Below, in pieces: positions 27,855 to 36,594 of a DNA stretch of 64,000 nt; positions within the stretch are counted from its first letter, which is position 1; every line of letters starts with the position of its first letter. This DNA comes from Hyphomicrobiaceae bacterium (lineage in GTDB: Bacteria > Pseudomonadota > Alphaproteobacteria > Rhizobiales > Aestuariivirgaceae): assembly GCA_900298995.1 (NCBI GenBank), contig OMIC01000037.1, positions 62,001 to 126,000 of the forward strand, in the 5' to 3' direction. Below the pieces are notes generated by a model. That model saw only the letters and a program-made list of their open reading frames with translations. It was not told the DNA's origin and did not search any database. The position numbers and the translations under genes were made by a program.

Positions 27855-29195
27855 CTATTTCCCGATGCAGAAGCGGCTGAAGATCGCTCCAAGCCATTCC
27901 TCCACATCGACTCGACCCGTCAGGCGCCCGACCGACTCTGAAGCGAGCCGGATACACTCCGCCTTCACTTCCAGAGCCTCTGAGGCCGCCGAAAGTGAAT
28001 CGTTCAGGAAGCGAATCGATTCCTCGGCAATGCTCTTTTGTCGAACCGATACCAGAAGAGCAGAGTCCCCACCACCGAATCCACTCACCAAATTACTGAT
28101 TTGGTTTATCAAATCATCCATTCCGGCACCCGTCCTGGTCGAGACCGTTACATTCGGTTCCAGGATTTCATTTCGGAGGAGTCTCGATTCTCCGGCTGTG
28201 AGATCTGCCTTGTTTCTGATGTACAAAGCCGGCGTCAGGCCTGGCTCGGGCGTTTCACTACCGGCAACATCGGGAGACGAAACCCACAACACCATGTCCG
28301 CCGCCTCCATCTGGCAGCGTGATCGCCGCACACCTTCGGCTTCCACCTCATCATCCACGGCACCGCGAAGCCCGGCCGTGTCGGTCAGCATGACCGCAAC
28401 CCCCTTCAGGTCCAGCATCACCTCGATGACATCTCGCGTGGTCCCCGGGCGGTCCGACACAATGGCTGCGTCCCGTCCAGCCAAACTATTGAGAAGACTC
28501 GATTTTCCAGTATTTGGATAACCTGCCAGCACAAGCCGCACCCCATCGCGCACGACCTCCGAGGCGCCCGAGGCGGCCATGCAGTCGCGTATCTCCCCCA
28601 GAAGACGGCGAATATCCGCATCGATGGTTCTTCCGGCTTCCGCGGCAACGCCTGGCTCGTCGGCGAAATCGACCACGGCCTCAATTCCCGCCCGGATTTC
28701 CAGAAGCTGCCGCCGCCAGCCCTCGAACACCGAACTGGCCATACCGGACATCTGGCGGATGGCCTGCCGCCGCTGCGCTCCCGTTTGCGCGGTGAGCAGA
28801 TCCGAAAGCCCTTCGACCTCAACAAGATCCATCTTGCCATTGGCAAAGGCCCGCCGCGTGAATTCCCCCGCCTCCGCCGGCCGTATGCCCGTGTAGCGCC
28901 GAAGGACCGCCATGACTCCCCCGAACACGGCCGGACTGCCATGCAGGTGCAATTCGGCGACATCCTCGCCCGTGAACGATCTGGGACCGGGAAGCCAGAC
29001 GACAGCCGCCTTGTCGAGGATCTCCGACGTCTGCGGATCGCGAAGCACGCGCGGCACCAGATGCCGCGGCGCCGGCAATCCGCCCGCCAGTGCGGTGAGG
29101 ACCATGGAGGACCCCGGTCCCGACAGGCGCAGGACCGCGACGGCGGCGCGTCCCGCACCACTGGACAGCGCAAAGATCGTGTCGCTGCTCGTCAT
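27855..29195 (-). CDS. mnmE: tRNA modification GTPase MnmE
   Basis: A 446-residue GTPase that works with MnmG. It has an N-terminal formyl-THF-binding domain (FALSSGAGRAAVAVLRLSG), a long helical domain, an inserted G domain with P-loop GYPNTGKSS near residue 224 and the GTTRD switch, and ends in the catalytic C-terminal CIGK (C443). It is 43 bp downstream of rho. The C-terminus abuts the parS site. Confidence 0.96.
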   Translation of the reverse strand: MTSSDTIFALSSGAGRAAVAVLRLSGPGSSMVLTALAGGLPAPRHLVPRVLRDPQTSEILDKAAVVWLPGPRSFTGEDVAELHLHGSPAVFGGVMAVLRRYTGIRPAEAGEFTRRAFANGKMDLVEVEGLSDLLTAQTGAQRRQAIRQMSGMASSVFEGWRRQLLEIRAGIEAVVDFADEPGVAAEAGRTIDADIRRLLGEIRDCMAASGASEVVRDGVRLVLAGYPNTGKSSLLNSLAGRDAAIVSDRPGTTRDVIEVMLDLKGVAVMLTDTAGLRGAVDDEVEAEGVRRSRCQMEAADMVLWVSSPDVAGSETPEPGLTPALYIRNKADLTAGESRLLRNEILEPNVTVSTRTGAGMDDLINQISNLVSGFGGGDSALLVSVRQKSIAEESIRFLNDSLSAASEALEVKAECIRLASESVGRLTGRVDVEEWLGAIFSRFCIGK

Positions 29196-29238
29196 TACGC
29201 CCTCGAATCGGACCGCGAGGGATCAGGCGAGATCCTGA

Positions 29239-30522
29239 TCAGGCATTCATCGAGTCGAAAAAGTCGCTGTTCGTCTTCGTCTGCCGCAACTTGTCCAGCA
29301 AGAACTCGATTGCGTCAACCGTTCCCATGGGATTGAGAATGCGGCGCAGAACATATGTCTTCTTGAGCACGTCAGACTTCACCAGCAGCTCTTCCTTGCG
29401 GGTTCCCGACCGCAGAATGTCGATTGCCGGGAAGACGCGCTTGTCCGCAACCTTGCGGTCGAGGATGATTTCGGAGTTGCCGGTGCCCTTGAACTCTTCG
29501 AAGATCACCTCGTCCATGCGGCTTCCGGTGTCGATCAGCGCCGTTGCGATGATGGTCAGCGAGCCGCCTTCCTCGATGTTGCGGGCCGCGCCGAAGAAGC
29601 GCTTTGGCCGCTGCAGGGCATTCGCGTCGACGCCGCCGGTCAGGACCTTGCCGGAGGACGGCACGACCGTATTGTAGGCGCGCCCGAGGCGGGTGATGGA
29701 ATCCAGCAGGATCACCACATCACGGCCATGCTCCACGAGCCGCTTGGCCTTTTCGATCACCATTTCGGCAACCTGAACATGGCGCGAGGCAGGCTCGTCG
29801 AAGGTTGAGCTGATGACCTCACCCTTCACCGAACGTTGCATGTCGGTAACTTCCTCGGGCCGTTCATCGATCAGCAGCACGATGAGGTAGCACTCGGGGT
29901 GATTTGCGGTAATCGAATGCGCGATGTTCTGCAGCAGCACCGTCTTGCCGGTGCGCGGCGGCGCGACGATCAAGCCACGCTGGCCCTTGCCCAGCGGCGA
30001 CACGATGTCGATGACGCGCGAGGAATAGTCCTTCTTGGTCGGATCGCCCGTCTCCATCTCGAGGCGCTCGTCCGGATAGAGCGGCGTCAGATTGTCGAAG
30101 TGGACCTTGTGACGGGTCTTCTCCGGGTCCTCGAAATTGATGCGGTTGAGCTTCACCAGGGCGAAATAGCGTTCGCCATCCTTGGGGCTTCTGATCTGAC
30201 CTTCGACCGTGTCACCGGTCCGCAGCGTGAACTTCCGGATCTGGCTCGGACTGATGTAGATGTCATCCGGCCCCGCCAGATAGTTGGCGTCTGGCGAGCG
30301 GAGGAAGCCGAAGCCATCCTGCAGCACCTCGACCACGCCTTCGCCGATGATCTCGACGTCGCGGCCTGCGAGGTTCTTGAGGATCGCGAACAGCAACTCC
30401 TGCTTGCGGAGGGCGCTGGCGTTCTCGACTTCCAGTTCTTCTGCCAGCGAAACCAGTTCGGCCGGCGATTTCAATTTGAGGTCGTGGAGCTTGATTTCTT
30501 TCAGCTCGGCAATAGCGGTCAT
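29239..30522 (-). CDS. rho: Transcription termination factor Rho
   Basis: A 427-residue hexameric RNA helicase. It has the N-terminal Rho-N helical domain ([15 protein letters not shown]), an RNA-binding CSD ([19 protein letters not shown]), Walker [12 protein letters not shown] near residue 180, [14 protein letters not shown] (Walker B), and the Q/R-loop region [12 protein letters not shown]. Length and spacing are as in E. coli Rho. A short hairpin lies in its leader (30578-30594). Confidence 0.97.
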   Translation of the reverse strand: MTAIAELKEIKLHDLKLKSPAELVSLAEELEVENASALRKQELLFAILKNLAGRDVEIIGEGVVEVLQDGFGFLRSPDANYLAGPDDIYISPSQIRKFTLRTGDTVEGQIRSPKDGERYFALVKLNRINFEDPEKTRHKVHFDNLTPLYPDERLEMETGDPTKKDYSSRVIDIVSPLGKGQRGLIVAPPRTGKTVLLQNIAHSITANHPECYLIVLLIDERPEEVTDMQRSVKGEVISSTFDEPASRHVQVAEMVIEKAKRLVEHGRDVVILLDSITRLGRAYNTVVPSSGKVLTGGVDANALQRPKRFFGAARNIEEGGSLTIIATALIDTGSRMDEVIFEEFKGTGNSEIILDRKVADKRVFPAIDILRSGTRKEELLVKSDVLKKTYVLRRILNPMGTVDAIEFLLDKLRQTKTNSDFFDSMNA

Positions 30523-30577
30523 TTTCCAATCACATGAAATGTTTCCGGCCCTGTGGGCGGGAAAGGAGAGGCGGGAT

Positions 30578-30594
30578 CGCTCCCTACAGGAGCG
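30578..30594 (-). other. Short perfect hairpin in the rho leader
   Basis: CGCTCC-CTACA-GGAGCG, a 6-bp stem with a 5-nt loop, about 55 nt upstream of the rho start and 47 nt downstream of the hemJ stop. There is no U-run, so it is not a classical terminator. It might shape the rho leader, since rho is autoregulated in other bacteria; this is speculative. Confidence 0.25.
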
Positions 30595-30641
30595 CTGCGA
30601 CCCCCATATACTGCTTCACGCGACGGTCGCCAAGACCAAAG

Positions 30642-31082
30642 TCAGAAGGGCTTCAGGATCACCAGCACGACGATGGCGATCAGCAGCACGGTCGGCACCT
30701 CATTCACGATGCGGAAATAGCGGCCGGGTCGCGTCTCACGGCCGGTCCGAAAGCGTACCGCATGCATCTCCAGAACACCATGAAACACCAACATTCCGGC
30801 AACAAACAGCAACTTCAGCCACAACCACACGGGCATTGCCTGATCCCACCCGCCGAGGTGGATCAGCACCAATCCCGTGACGACCGTGACAAGCCCCGCC
30901 GGCCGCATGATTGCCTTCAGCAACCGCCGCTCCATCACCAGAAACACCGCGATCAGGCTGGAATTCGATTTGTTTTCAGAATGATAGACAAAAAGCCTGG
31001 GCAGGTAAAAGAGCCCCGCCATCCATGAGATCATGGCCAGGACATGCAGAACCTTCAGCCATCCGTAGCCGTCACCCATCAT
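30642..31082 (-). CDS. hemJ: Protoporphyrinogen oxidase HemJ
   Basis: A 146-residue membrane protein (UPF0093) that oxidises protoporphyrinogen IX. Four hydrophobic helices are seen, with the conserved histidine and fold signature KVLHVLAMISWMAGLFYLPR near the N-terminus, VMERRLLKAIMRPAG in the middle, and FRIVNEVPTVLLIAIVVL at the end. The gene starts with two adjacent ATGs (31082 and 31079) and overlaps the hemE stop by 11 bp, linking two heme steps. Confidence 0.92.
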   Translation of the reverse strand: MMGDGYGWLKVLHVLAMISWMAGLFYLPRLFVYHSENKSNSSLIAVFLVMERRLLKAIMRPAGLVTVVTGLVLIHLGGWDQAMPVWLWLKLLFVAGMLVFHGVLEMHAVRFRTGRETRPGRYFRIVNEVPTVLLIAIVVLVILKPF

Positions 31083-32118
31083 GCTGGCGCACCGCCTCGA
31101 CCACTGCCCCGACTACCGCCGGATCCGTACCCAGCCGGATTCCATGACCCAGATTGAAGATATGCCGCTGCCGGTCGATTGTGGAACAGATACGCCGAAC
31201 TTCCGAGCGGACAACGGCTTCGCCGGCAAGCAGGGCGACGGGGTCCAGATTCCCCTGAACCACCACATTCCCGGGAAGTTCGCCCAGATCACACTCTGTT
31301 TCCACGCCGATTGCGCTGGCGCCTGGCAGCGCCGCCGCTTTCCTCTGCTGAGATCCGATCCCGCGCGCAAAGACGATAATGGGAACAAGCGGATGGCGTG
31401 CCCGGACGCCTGCAATGATGGCGCCCATGGGCTTCAGCACAAATTCCTCAAGCTCCGATGCGACGAGATCACCGGCCCAGGAATCGAAGATCTGAAGGGC
31501 CTGAGCACCCGCATCTGCCTGTGCGCACAGATAGGCGACCGATTCCTCAACAAGCCGATCCATCAGTTTCACGAACCATGACTGACGCTGATAGGCTGCC
31601 ACCTTGGCCATCACCCGATCGGAACTGCCACCGCCGACCATGTAGCTCGCGACGGTCCAAGGCGCACCGCAAAAGCCAATCAGGGCCTGATGCGGCTGCA
31701 ACTGCCTGCGCGTGAGCGCAACCGTCCGGCACACCTGGGTGACCTCATGGGTCGAGGCGACAGGCTTCAATGCCGCCACATCCGCCATGCTTCGCACTGT
31801 CCCCAGCACCGGCCCCTCACCTTCCTCGAACTTCAGGGGAAGGCCCATCGCATGTGGAACGACGAGGATGTCCGCAAACAGAATGGCTGCATCGAGATCA
31901 TACCTCCGGAGAGGCTGGACCGTTACCTCGGCTGCCAGCTCAGGATTGTAGCAGAGATCCAGAAACGACCCTGCCTTTTCCCGAACAGCCCTGTATTCGG
32001 GCAGGTAGCGTCCTGCCTGACGCATGAACCACATGGGTCGGCGCACTGCCGGCCTGCGGTTGAGAACATCGAGCAATGCACTGGCTGATGCCGGGGCCTC
32101 TGACTTCCTATCAATCAT
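31072..32118 (-). CDS. hemE: Uroporphyrinogen decarboxylase
   Basis: Decarboxylates uroporphyrinogen III to coproporphyrinogen III. The 348-residue protein has the N-terminal signature PMWFMRQAGRYLPEY, then DLDAAILFADILVVPHAMG with the catalytic aspartate, and FCGAPWTVASYMV. ATG 32118 is preferred; the frame continues to 32166, but that region belongs to the origin gap. hemE borders oriC in Caulobacter, Rickettsia and Sinorhizobium, which supports the origin call. Confidence 0.96.
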   Translation of the reverse strand: MIDRKSEAPASASALLDVLNRRPAVRRPMWFMRQAGRYLPEYRAVREKAGSFLDLCYNPELAAEVTVQPLRRYDLDAAILFADILVVPHAMGLPLKFEEGEGPVLGTVRSMADVAALKPVASTHEVTQVCRTVALTRRQLQPHQALIGFCGAPWTVASYMVGGGSSDRVMAKVAAYQRQSWFVKLMDRLVEESVAYLCAQADAGAQALQIFDSWAGDLVASELEEFVLKPMGAIIAGVRARHPLVPIIVFARGIGSQQRKAAALPGASAIGVETECDLGELPGNVVVQGNLDPVALLAGEAVVRSEVRRICSTIDRQRHIFNLGHGIRLGTDPAVVGAVVEAVRQHDG

Positions 32119-32229
32119 TCTATTCTTCTTGAGTCTTTTGTTTGAGCCACGAAGAGCGGGATACAACCCAATCCAATGACAGTCGACAGGTCAAGCCCAA
32201 CCTTGCCACCAGAACGGGGAAATCTGCTG

Positions 32230-32244
32230 TTAACCGAAAATTAA
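32230..32244. promoter_or_regulatory. CtrA-binding motif 1
   Basis: TTAACCGAAAATTAA, an exact TTAA-N7-TTAA, the full recognition sequence of the cell-cycle regulator CtrA. In Caulobacter such sites repress initiation at the origin. Confidence 0.8.
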
Positions 32245-32250
32245 GGCGTG

Positions 32251-32265
32251 TTAACAGATCGTTAA
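32251..32265. promoter_or_regulatory. CtrA-binding motif 2
   Basis: TTAACAGATCGTTAA, a second exact TTAA-N7-TTAA, starting 21 bp after the first, so both would lie on the same helical face two turns apart. Confidence 0.8.
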
Positions 32266-32440
32266 TCAACTAGAACCGGTATGAAATCAGGTGCACAAGC
32301 TGTTCAAGACATCCAGATCTTCCACATCCCCCTGCAGGGTTTTCCCCGTGAAGGACTTTGTGGACTGATCCGGGATTGCGATCCGGCGGCACTGCAAGGA
32401 CCGTGCTGAAATCCAACTTACCCCCATTTCATCAACAGCC

Positions 32441-33283
32441 ATGCCCCAATCCGGTTCACAGCGATACTTCCATCTGCATCTGATCTCAGATGCCACAGGT
32501 GAGACGCTGTCAACGGTCGCCAAGGCGGCCGCTGCGCAATACGCTGACTTCCGGCCCATCGCACATATCTATGCTCTGGTCCGAACCCCTACGCAATTGA
32601 ACCGTGCCCTTCGCGAGATTGAGGAACAACCCGGCATCGTCCTGTTCACGCTCATCAATGATGACATGCGCAGGCAACTGGAGAAACAATGCGAGGCCAT
32701 CGGCATTCCTTGCCTGTCGATCCTCGATCCTGTGATCTCCATGCTCTCGCAATATCTGAACACTGCTTCGCGCCCGCAAGTTGCGGGTCAGCATGCCCTG
32801 AATTCCGACTATTTCCGCCGCATCGATGCATTGAACTTCACCATGGCGCATGACGATGGTCAGGACCTCGAGGACCTTGAAAAGTCTGACATCATTCTTG
32901 TGGGGGTGAGCCGGACCTCGAAGACGCCGACATCGATCTATCTTGCACAGCGCGGAATCAAGACGGCGAATATTCCGATTGTGCCCCGGATTCCCGTACC
33001 GCAGAAACTCTTCGATGTGAGGGGTCCACTGATCGTCGGGCTTATCGCCAGTGCCGAGCGCATCGCCCAAATTCGCCGGCATCGCCTGTTGTCTCTCAAG
33101 GAAAGCCGCTCCACGGACTATGCCGATCCCCGGCTCATAACTGATGAATTGATGTTCATGAAGACGATCTGTTCGGAGCATGACTGGCCAATGATCGATG
33201 TCACACGCCGCTCGGTAGAGGAAACAGCGGCCGCGATCCTCAACCTTCTTTCCGAAGCACGCCGCGTGGACGCCACCACATGA
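32441..33283 (+). CDS. ppsR: PEP synthase/PPDK regulatory kinase-pyrophosphorylase (DUF299)
   Basis: A 280-residue bifunctional ADP-dependent kinase / Pi-dependent pyrophosphorylase that controls pyruvate-phosphate dikinase or PEP synthase. It has FHLHLISDATGETL at the N-terminus and the P-loop GVSRTSKTPTS near residue 153, both DUF299 hallmarks, plus IVPRIPVPQKLF. It is the RP001-type gene that borders alphaproteobacterial origins. It starts the ppsR-maf-aroE-coaE-dnaQ set, joined by four-base overlaps. Confidence 0.92.
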   Translation: MPQSGSQRYFHLHLISDATGETLSTVAKAAAAQYADFRPIAHIYALVRTPTQLNRALREIEEQPGIVLFTLINDDMRRQLEKQCEAIGIPCLSILDPVISMLSQYLNTASRPQVAGQHALNSDYFRRIDALNFTMAHDDGQDLEDLEKSDIILVGVSRTSKTPTSIYLAQRGIKTANIPIVPRIPVPQKLFDVRGPLIVGLIASAERIAQIRRHRLLSLKESRSTDYADPRLITDELMFMKTICSEHDWPMIDVTRRSVEETAAAILNLLSEARRVDATT

Positions 33284-33864
33284 TCATCCTTGCCTCAACC
33301 AGTCCTGCACGTCAGTCCATGCTCCGGCAGGCGGGACTTGCGTTCTCGATTGATGCGCCACAGGTAAACGAGCGGCAGTTCGCATCGCTCCACCCCCACT
33401 GGTCTCCAAGCGACATGGCTGTCGAACTTGCAGCCGCGAAGGCACTCGATGTTGCGCAGCGCCATCACGACGCAACGGTCATCGGCGCCGATCAGGTTCT
33501 GGCACTGGCGGACCGGTCATTTTCAAAGCCGCGTGATCGTGCGGAGTGCCGTGAGCATCTCCGGGCCTTGCGCGGGACATCACACCTGCTGATTTCCGGT
33601 ATAGCCGTTGCCAAGGATGCCCAAGTGATCTGGCGTCATCATGAGGTCGCACGCCTCACCATGCGCAGCTTCAGCGATGCTTTTCTCGAGTCCTATCTCG
33701 ACCGGATCGGCGAGGATTGCTCGTCCTCGGTCGGCGGTTACAAGATCGAGGGCCCGGGCATTCAACTCTTCGAACGGGTCGAGGGCGATCACTTCACCAT
33801 CCTGGGCCTGCCGCTCCTCGCGCTTCTTGCAAGGCTAAGAGAGCTTGGGGAGATTGCAACATGA
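33280..33864 (+). CDS. Maf family nucleoside triphosphate pyrophosphatase
   Basis: A 194-residue house-cleaning enzyme that hydrolyses non-canonical or pyrimidine NTPs. It has LASTSPARQSMLRQAG at the N-terminus, the catalytic aspartate in VIGADQVLAL near residue 70, and SSVGGYKIEGPGIQLF near 155. It overlaps ppsR and aroE by ATGA on each side. Maf proteins have also been linked to septum inhibition, but substrate specificity cannot be read here. Confidence 0.93.
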   Translation: MIILASTSPARQSMLRQAGLAFSIDAPQVNERQFASLHPHWSPSDMAVELAAAKALDVAQRHHDATVIGADQVLALADRSFSKPRDRAECREHLRALRGTSHLLISGIAVAKDAQVIWRHHEVARLTMRSFSDAFLESYLDRIGEDCSSSVGGYKIEGPGIQLFERVEGDHFTILGLPLLALLARLRELGEIAT

Positions 33865-34700
33865 TCAAGGCCTGTGTGATCGGTTGGCCCATCAGCCACT
33901 CCCGCTCGCCGCTCATTCACGGCTACTGGCTCAGGCTGCATGGCATCGATGGCAGTTACACCCGCAAGCCTGTCGAGCCAGCACAGCTTCAAGACTTCAT
34001 CAGGAGCCTGCCCACACAAGGCCTGGCCGGCTGCAATGTAACAATTCCCCACAAGGAAGCCGTCCATGCACTGGTGAAACCGGCGGATGCGACGACCGAG
34101 CGGCTTGGTGCAGTGAATACTGTTTTCCTTCGCGATGCTGAAGTGATGGGGACAAATACTGATGGCGAGGGCTACATCAACAATCTGCGGCAGGCTGTTC
34201 CCGGTTTCACGATGAAAGACCGGCGCGCCATGGTGCTTGGGGCAGGTGGAGCCTCCCTGGCGGTCGTCAATGCCCTTCTCGAACAGGGCGCGGCTGAAGT
34301 GGTGGTGGCCAACCGTACTGTGGAGCGGGCAGACGATCTTAGGCGACGGTTCGGGACGCGGGTTGTTCCGCTGCCCTGGGAGCACATCGAGATCCATCTT
34401 CCCGAGACCGCGCTTCTGGTGAACACAACGTCGCTCGGCATGTCGGGCCAAGCGGATCTCGTTCTAGATCTTTCGCGGCTGTCCGTGGACGCAGTGGTGA
34501 GCGACATCGTGTACACACCCCTCCGGACCCATTTTCTCGAGACGGCTGCACGGCGTGGCAATCCGGTCGTTGAAGGTCTTGGCATGCTGCTTCATCAGGC
34601 CGTGCGTGGCTTCTCCTTGTGGTTTGGCGTTGTCCCGCAGGTGACACCTGAGCTTCATGATCTGGTCGCGCGCGACATCGATCCGGGTTATCAGCGATGA
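33861..34700 (+). CDS. aroE: Shikimate dehydrogenase
   Basis: NADPH-dependent reduction of 3-dehydroshikimate. The 279-residue protein has the substrate motif GWPISHSRSPLIHGYWL, the catalytic lysine in NVTIPHKEAV (about residue 65), NTDGEGYIN with the catalytic aspartate, the nucleotide loop VLGAGGASLAV, and the basic patch VANRTVERA for NADP. The upstream frame to 33717 overlaps maf and is discarded. Confidence 0.96.
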   Translation: MIKACVIGWPISHSRSPLIHGYWLRLHGIDGSYTRKPVEPAQLQDFIRSLPTQGLAGCNVTIPHKEAVHALVKPADATTERLGAVNTVFLRDAEVMGTNTDGEGYINNLRQAVPGFTMKDRRAMVLGAGGASLAVVNALLEQGAAEVVVANRTVERADDLRRRFGTRVVPLPWEHIEIHLPETALLVNTTSLGMSGQADLVLDLSRLSVDAVVSDIVYTPLRTHFLETAARRGNPVVEGLGMLLHQAVRGFSLWFGVVPQVTPELHDLVARDIDPGYQR

Positions 34701-35302
34701 TCATTGCCGCACTCACCGGATCCATTGCCATGGGAAAGAGCGAGACGGCGAAGATGTTCGCTGCCCGCGGCATCCCGGTCTTTGACAGTGATGCAGCGGT
34801 CCATGCCTTGTATTCGGAAGGTGGCGAAGCCGTGGAAGTGATACGCTCGATTGCGCCGTCAGCCGTGGAGAACGGCCGCGTAGACCGGCAGAAGCTCTCT
34901 GTGCTTGTGCAGCAGCGGCCATCGCTCCTGAAAGATATCGAGGCTGTGGTGCATCCACTGGTCAAGGCGCGGCAAAAGGAGTTTCTTTCGGATGCCCGCG
35001 CGGCAGGGGCTGGACTGGCAGTCCTCGATATTCCACTGCTCTTTGAAACCGGCCGCCAGGCGGACGTCGATGTCGTTCTCGTCGTGTCGGCCGGTCCGGA
35101 ACTGCAGCGTATGCGGGCGCTAGCACGCCCCGGCATGACACCGGAAAAACTCGAGCTGATCCTGTCCCGTCAAATTCCTGACGCCGACAAGCGGGCGCGT
35201 GCCGATTATGTGATCGACACATCCCGAAGCCTCGCCGACACAGCCCACGCGGTCGATCAGATCATTGCGGATTTGAAGGCCAGAGCGGAGACAGGTTCAT
35301 GA
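34697..35302 (+). CDS. coaE: Dephospho-CoA kinase
   Basis: The last step of coenzyme A synthesis. The 201-residue P-loop kinase has [15 protein letters not shown] near residues 8-22, [21 protein letters not shown] and [10 protein letters not shown], the CoaE lid and substrate signatures. Coupled to aroE and dnaQ by ATGA overlaps. coaA (45.5 kb) and coaBC (54.8 kb) also lie in this window, so three CoA genes flank the origin. Confidence 0.95.
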   Translation: MIIAALTGSIAMGKSETAKMFAARGIPVFDSDAAVHALYSEGGEAVEVIRSIAPSAVENGRVDRQKLSVLVQQRPSLLKDIEAVVHPLVKARQKEFLSDARAAGAGLAVLDIPLLFETGRQADVDVVLVVSAGPELQRMRALARPGMTPEKLELILSRQIPDADKRARADYVIDTSRSLADTAHAVDQIIADLKARAETGS

Positions 35303-35988
35303 CTCGCGAGATCATCCTTGATACCGAAACGACCGGGCTGGATCCCGCTGCCGGACATCGTATCGTGGAGATCGGCGCGGTCGAACTTCTCAATCACGTG
35401 CCAACCGGGCGCACCTTCCATGTCTATCTCAATCCCGAGCGCGACATGCCGAGGGAGGCTGAAGCCGTGCATGGTCTCTCGTCGGCGTTCCTGAGCGACA
35501 AGCCGCTGTTCTCGGCGGTCGTTGACGAGTTCCTGGCGTTCATTGCCGATGCCAGTCTGATCATTCACAACGCAAGCTTCGACATGGCATTTCTCAATGC
35601 CGAACTGGGCTTTCTGCGCCTGCCATCCATTGCGCCCGAGCGTGTCATCGACACGCTGCACATCGCGCGCCAGAAACATCCGGGCTCGCCCAACAGCCTC
35701 GACGCGCTTTGCCGCCGATACGGGATCGACAACAGCAAGCGTTCGAAGCATGGTGCACTGCTCGACTCGGAACTTCTGGCCGAGGTCTATCTGGAGCTGA
35801 TCGGAGGTCGGCAGACGGCTCTCGTTCTCGAGGCCAGCATGGCCCGGCGGCCCTCTGCGGCGGCAACCGCGCAGGTGGGCCTGCAGCGTCCGCGTCCGCT
35901 CCCGCCAAGGCTGACGGCGGAGGAGCGCGCCGCCCATGATGCCTTTGTGGCAGGTCTGGGCGATCAGGCGCTGTGGAAACGGATCTGA
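35299..35988 (+). CDS. dnaQ: DNA polymerase III epsilon subunit
   Basis: The 3'-5' proofreading exonuclease. The 229-residue protein has Exo [10 protein letters not shown] (near residue 6-14), Exo [13 protein letters not shown], and Exo [17 protein letters not shown], so it is a DEDDh exonuclease. The C-terminal region carries the alpha-subunit-binding tail. It ends the rightward ppsR-dnaQ run, 18 bp from the convergent secB. Confidence 0.95.
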   Translation: MTREIILDTETTGLDPAAGHRIVEIGAVELLNHVPTGRTFHVYLNPERDMPREAEAVHGLSSAFLSDKPLFSAVVDEFLAFIADASLIIHNASFDMAFLNAELGFLRLPSIAPERVIDTLHIARQKHPGSPNSLDALCRRYGIDNSKRSKHGALLDSELLAEVYLELIGGRQTALVLEASMARRPSAAATAQVGLQRPRPLPPRLTAEERAAHDAFVAGLGDQALWKRI

Positions 35989-36006
35989 CGGATCGGCAGG
36001 GCGGCG

Positions 36007-36519
36007 CTAGGCCTGACCCATGGTCTGCTGCTGCATGCGGCGCTGATACATGGCGGCGAAGTCGATCGGGTCCAGCATCAGGGGTGGAAAGCCGCCGTTG
36101 CGGGTGGCTTCGGCCATGATTTGCCGGGCGAAGGGAAACAGCAGCCGCGGGCACTCGATGAGAACGGCCGGGTGAAGCATCTGTTGGGGAAAATTGTCGA
36201 GCCGGAAGGTTCCGGCATAGATGAGTTCCGCAGCGAACACGACCTTGTCCTGGGCCGTGGCCTTGGCTTCAAGCTGGAGTTCAACCTCGAAGTCGGTTCC
36301 GCCGACGTTACGGGCGTTGACATTGACGGCGATGTTGATGTCCGGTTGGGCCTGCTGCTGTCCGAGGGATTGGGGCGCGAGCGGGTTCTCGAAACTCAGG
36401 TCCTTGAGATACTGCCCCAGTATGCGGATCGCGGGCTGACCCTGAACGGCGGTCTCCGTCTTTCCGGAGCCATTGGGCTGGCTTTCCGAGGTGGCTTCGG
36501 GCTTGGGCGTGTTGGACAT
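36007..36519 (-). CDS. secB: Protein-export chaperone SecB
   Basis: A 170-residue tetrameric chaperone that keeps preproteins unfolded for SecA. It has ILGQYLKDLSFENPLAP and IAVNVNARNVGGTDFEVEL, LIYAGTFRLDNFPQQMLHP and LLFPFARQIMAEATRNGGFPP, all SecB core signatures. The N-terminal about 30 residues are a disordered serine/proline/glutamine extension common in alphaproteobacteria. Confidence 0.95.
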   Translation of the reverse strand: MSNTPKPEATSESQPNGSGKTETAVQGQPAIRILGQYLKDLSFENPLAPQSLGQQQAQPDINIAVNVNARNVGGTDFEVELQLEAKATAQDKVVFAAELIYAGTFRLDNFPQQMLHPAVLIECPRLLFPFARQIMAEATRNGGFPPLMLDPIDFAAMYQRRMQQQTMGQA

Positions 36520-36594
36520 TGTCGGCCTTTCTGGATTGACGGGTTCTCGGTAACACTCCCGCCGGATTGCCGCAAGACAGCCGGGTGAAGGGGA

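Larger units (their letters stand above)
32119..32440. other. oriC: Candidate chromosomal origin of replication (oriC)
   Basis: A 322-bp gene-free gap between divergent hemE and ppsR (the RP001 homologue), the same flanks as Caulobacter Cori. It contains a run richer in A/T than its surroundings (about 32225-32275), two exact CtrA motifs, one GANTC site (GAGTC, 32131-32135) and TCCACA cores at 32321-32326 (plus) and 32359-32364 (minus). No perfect TTATCCACA DnaA box is present. Genes on both sides point away from it. No other stretch over 300 bp in the window lacks a gene. Confidence 0.82.

Noticed and set aside
33717-33860. Longer aroE start upstream in maf
   Set aside because: The added residues have no AroE similarity and overlap maf; ATG 33861 has the ATGA overlap.
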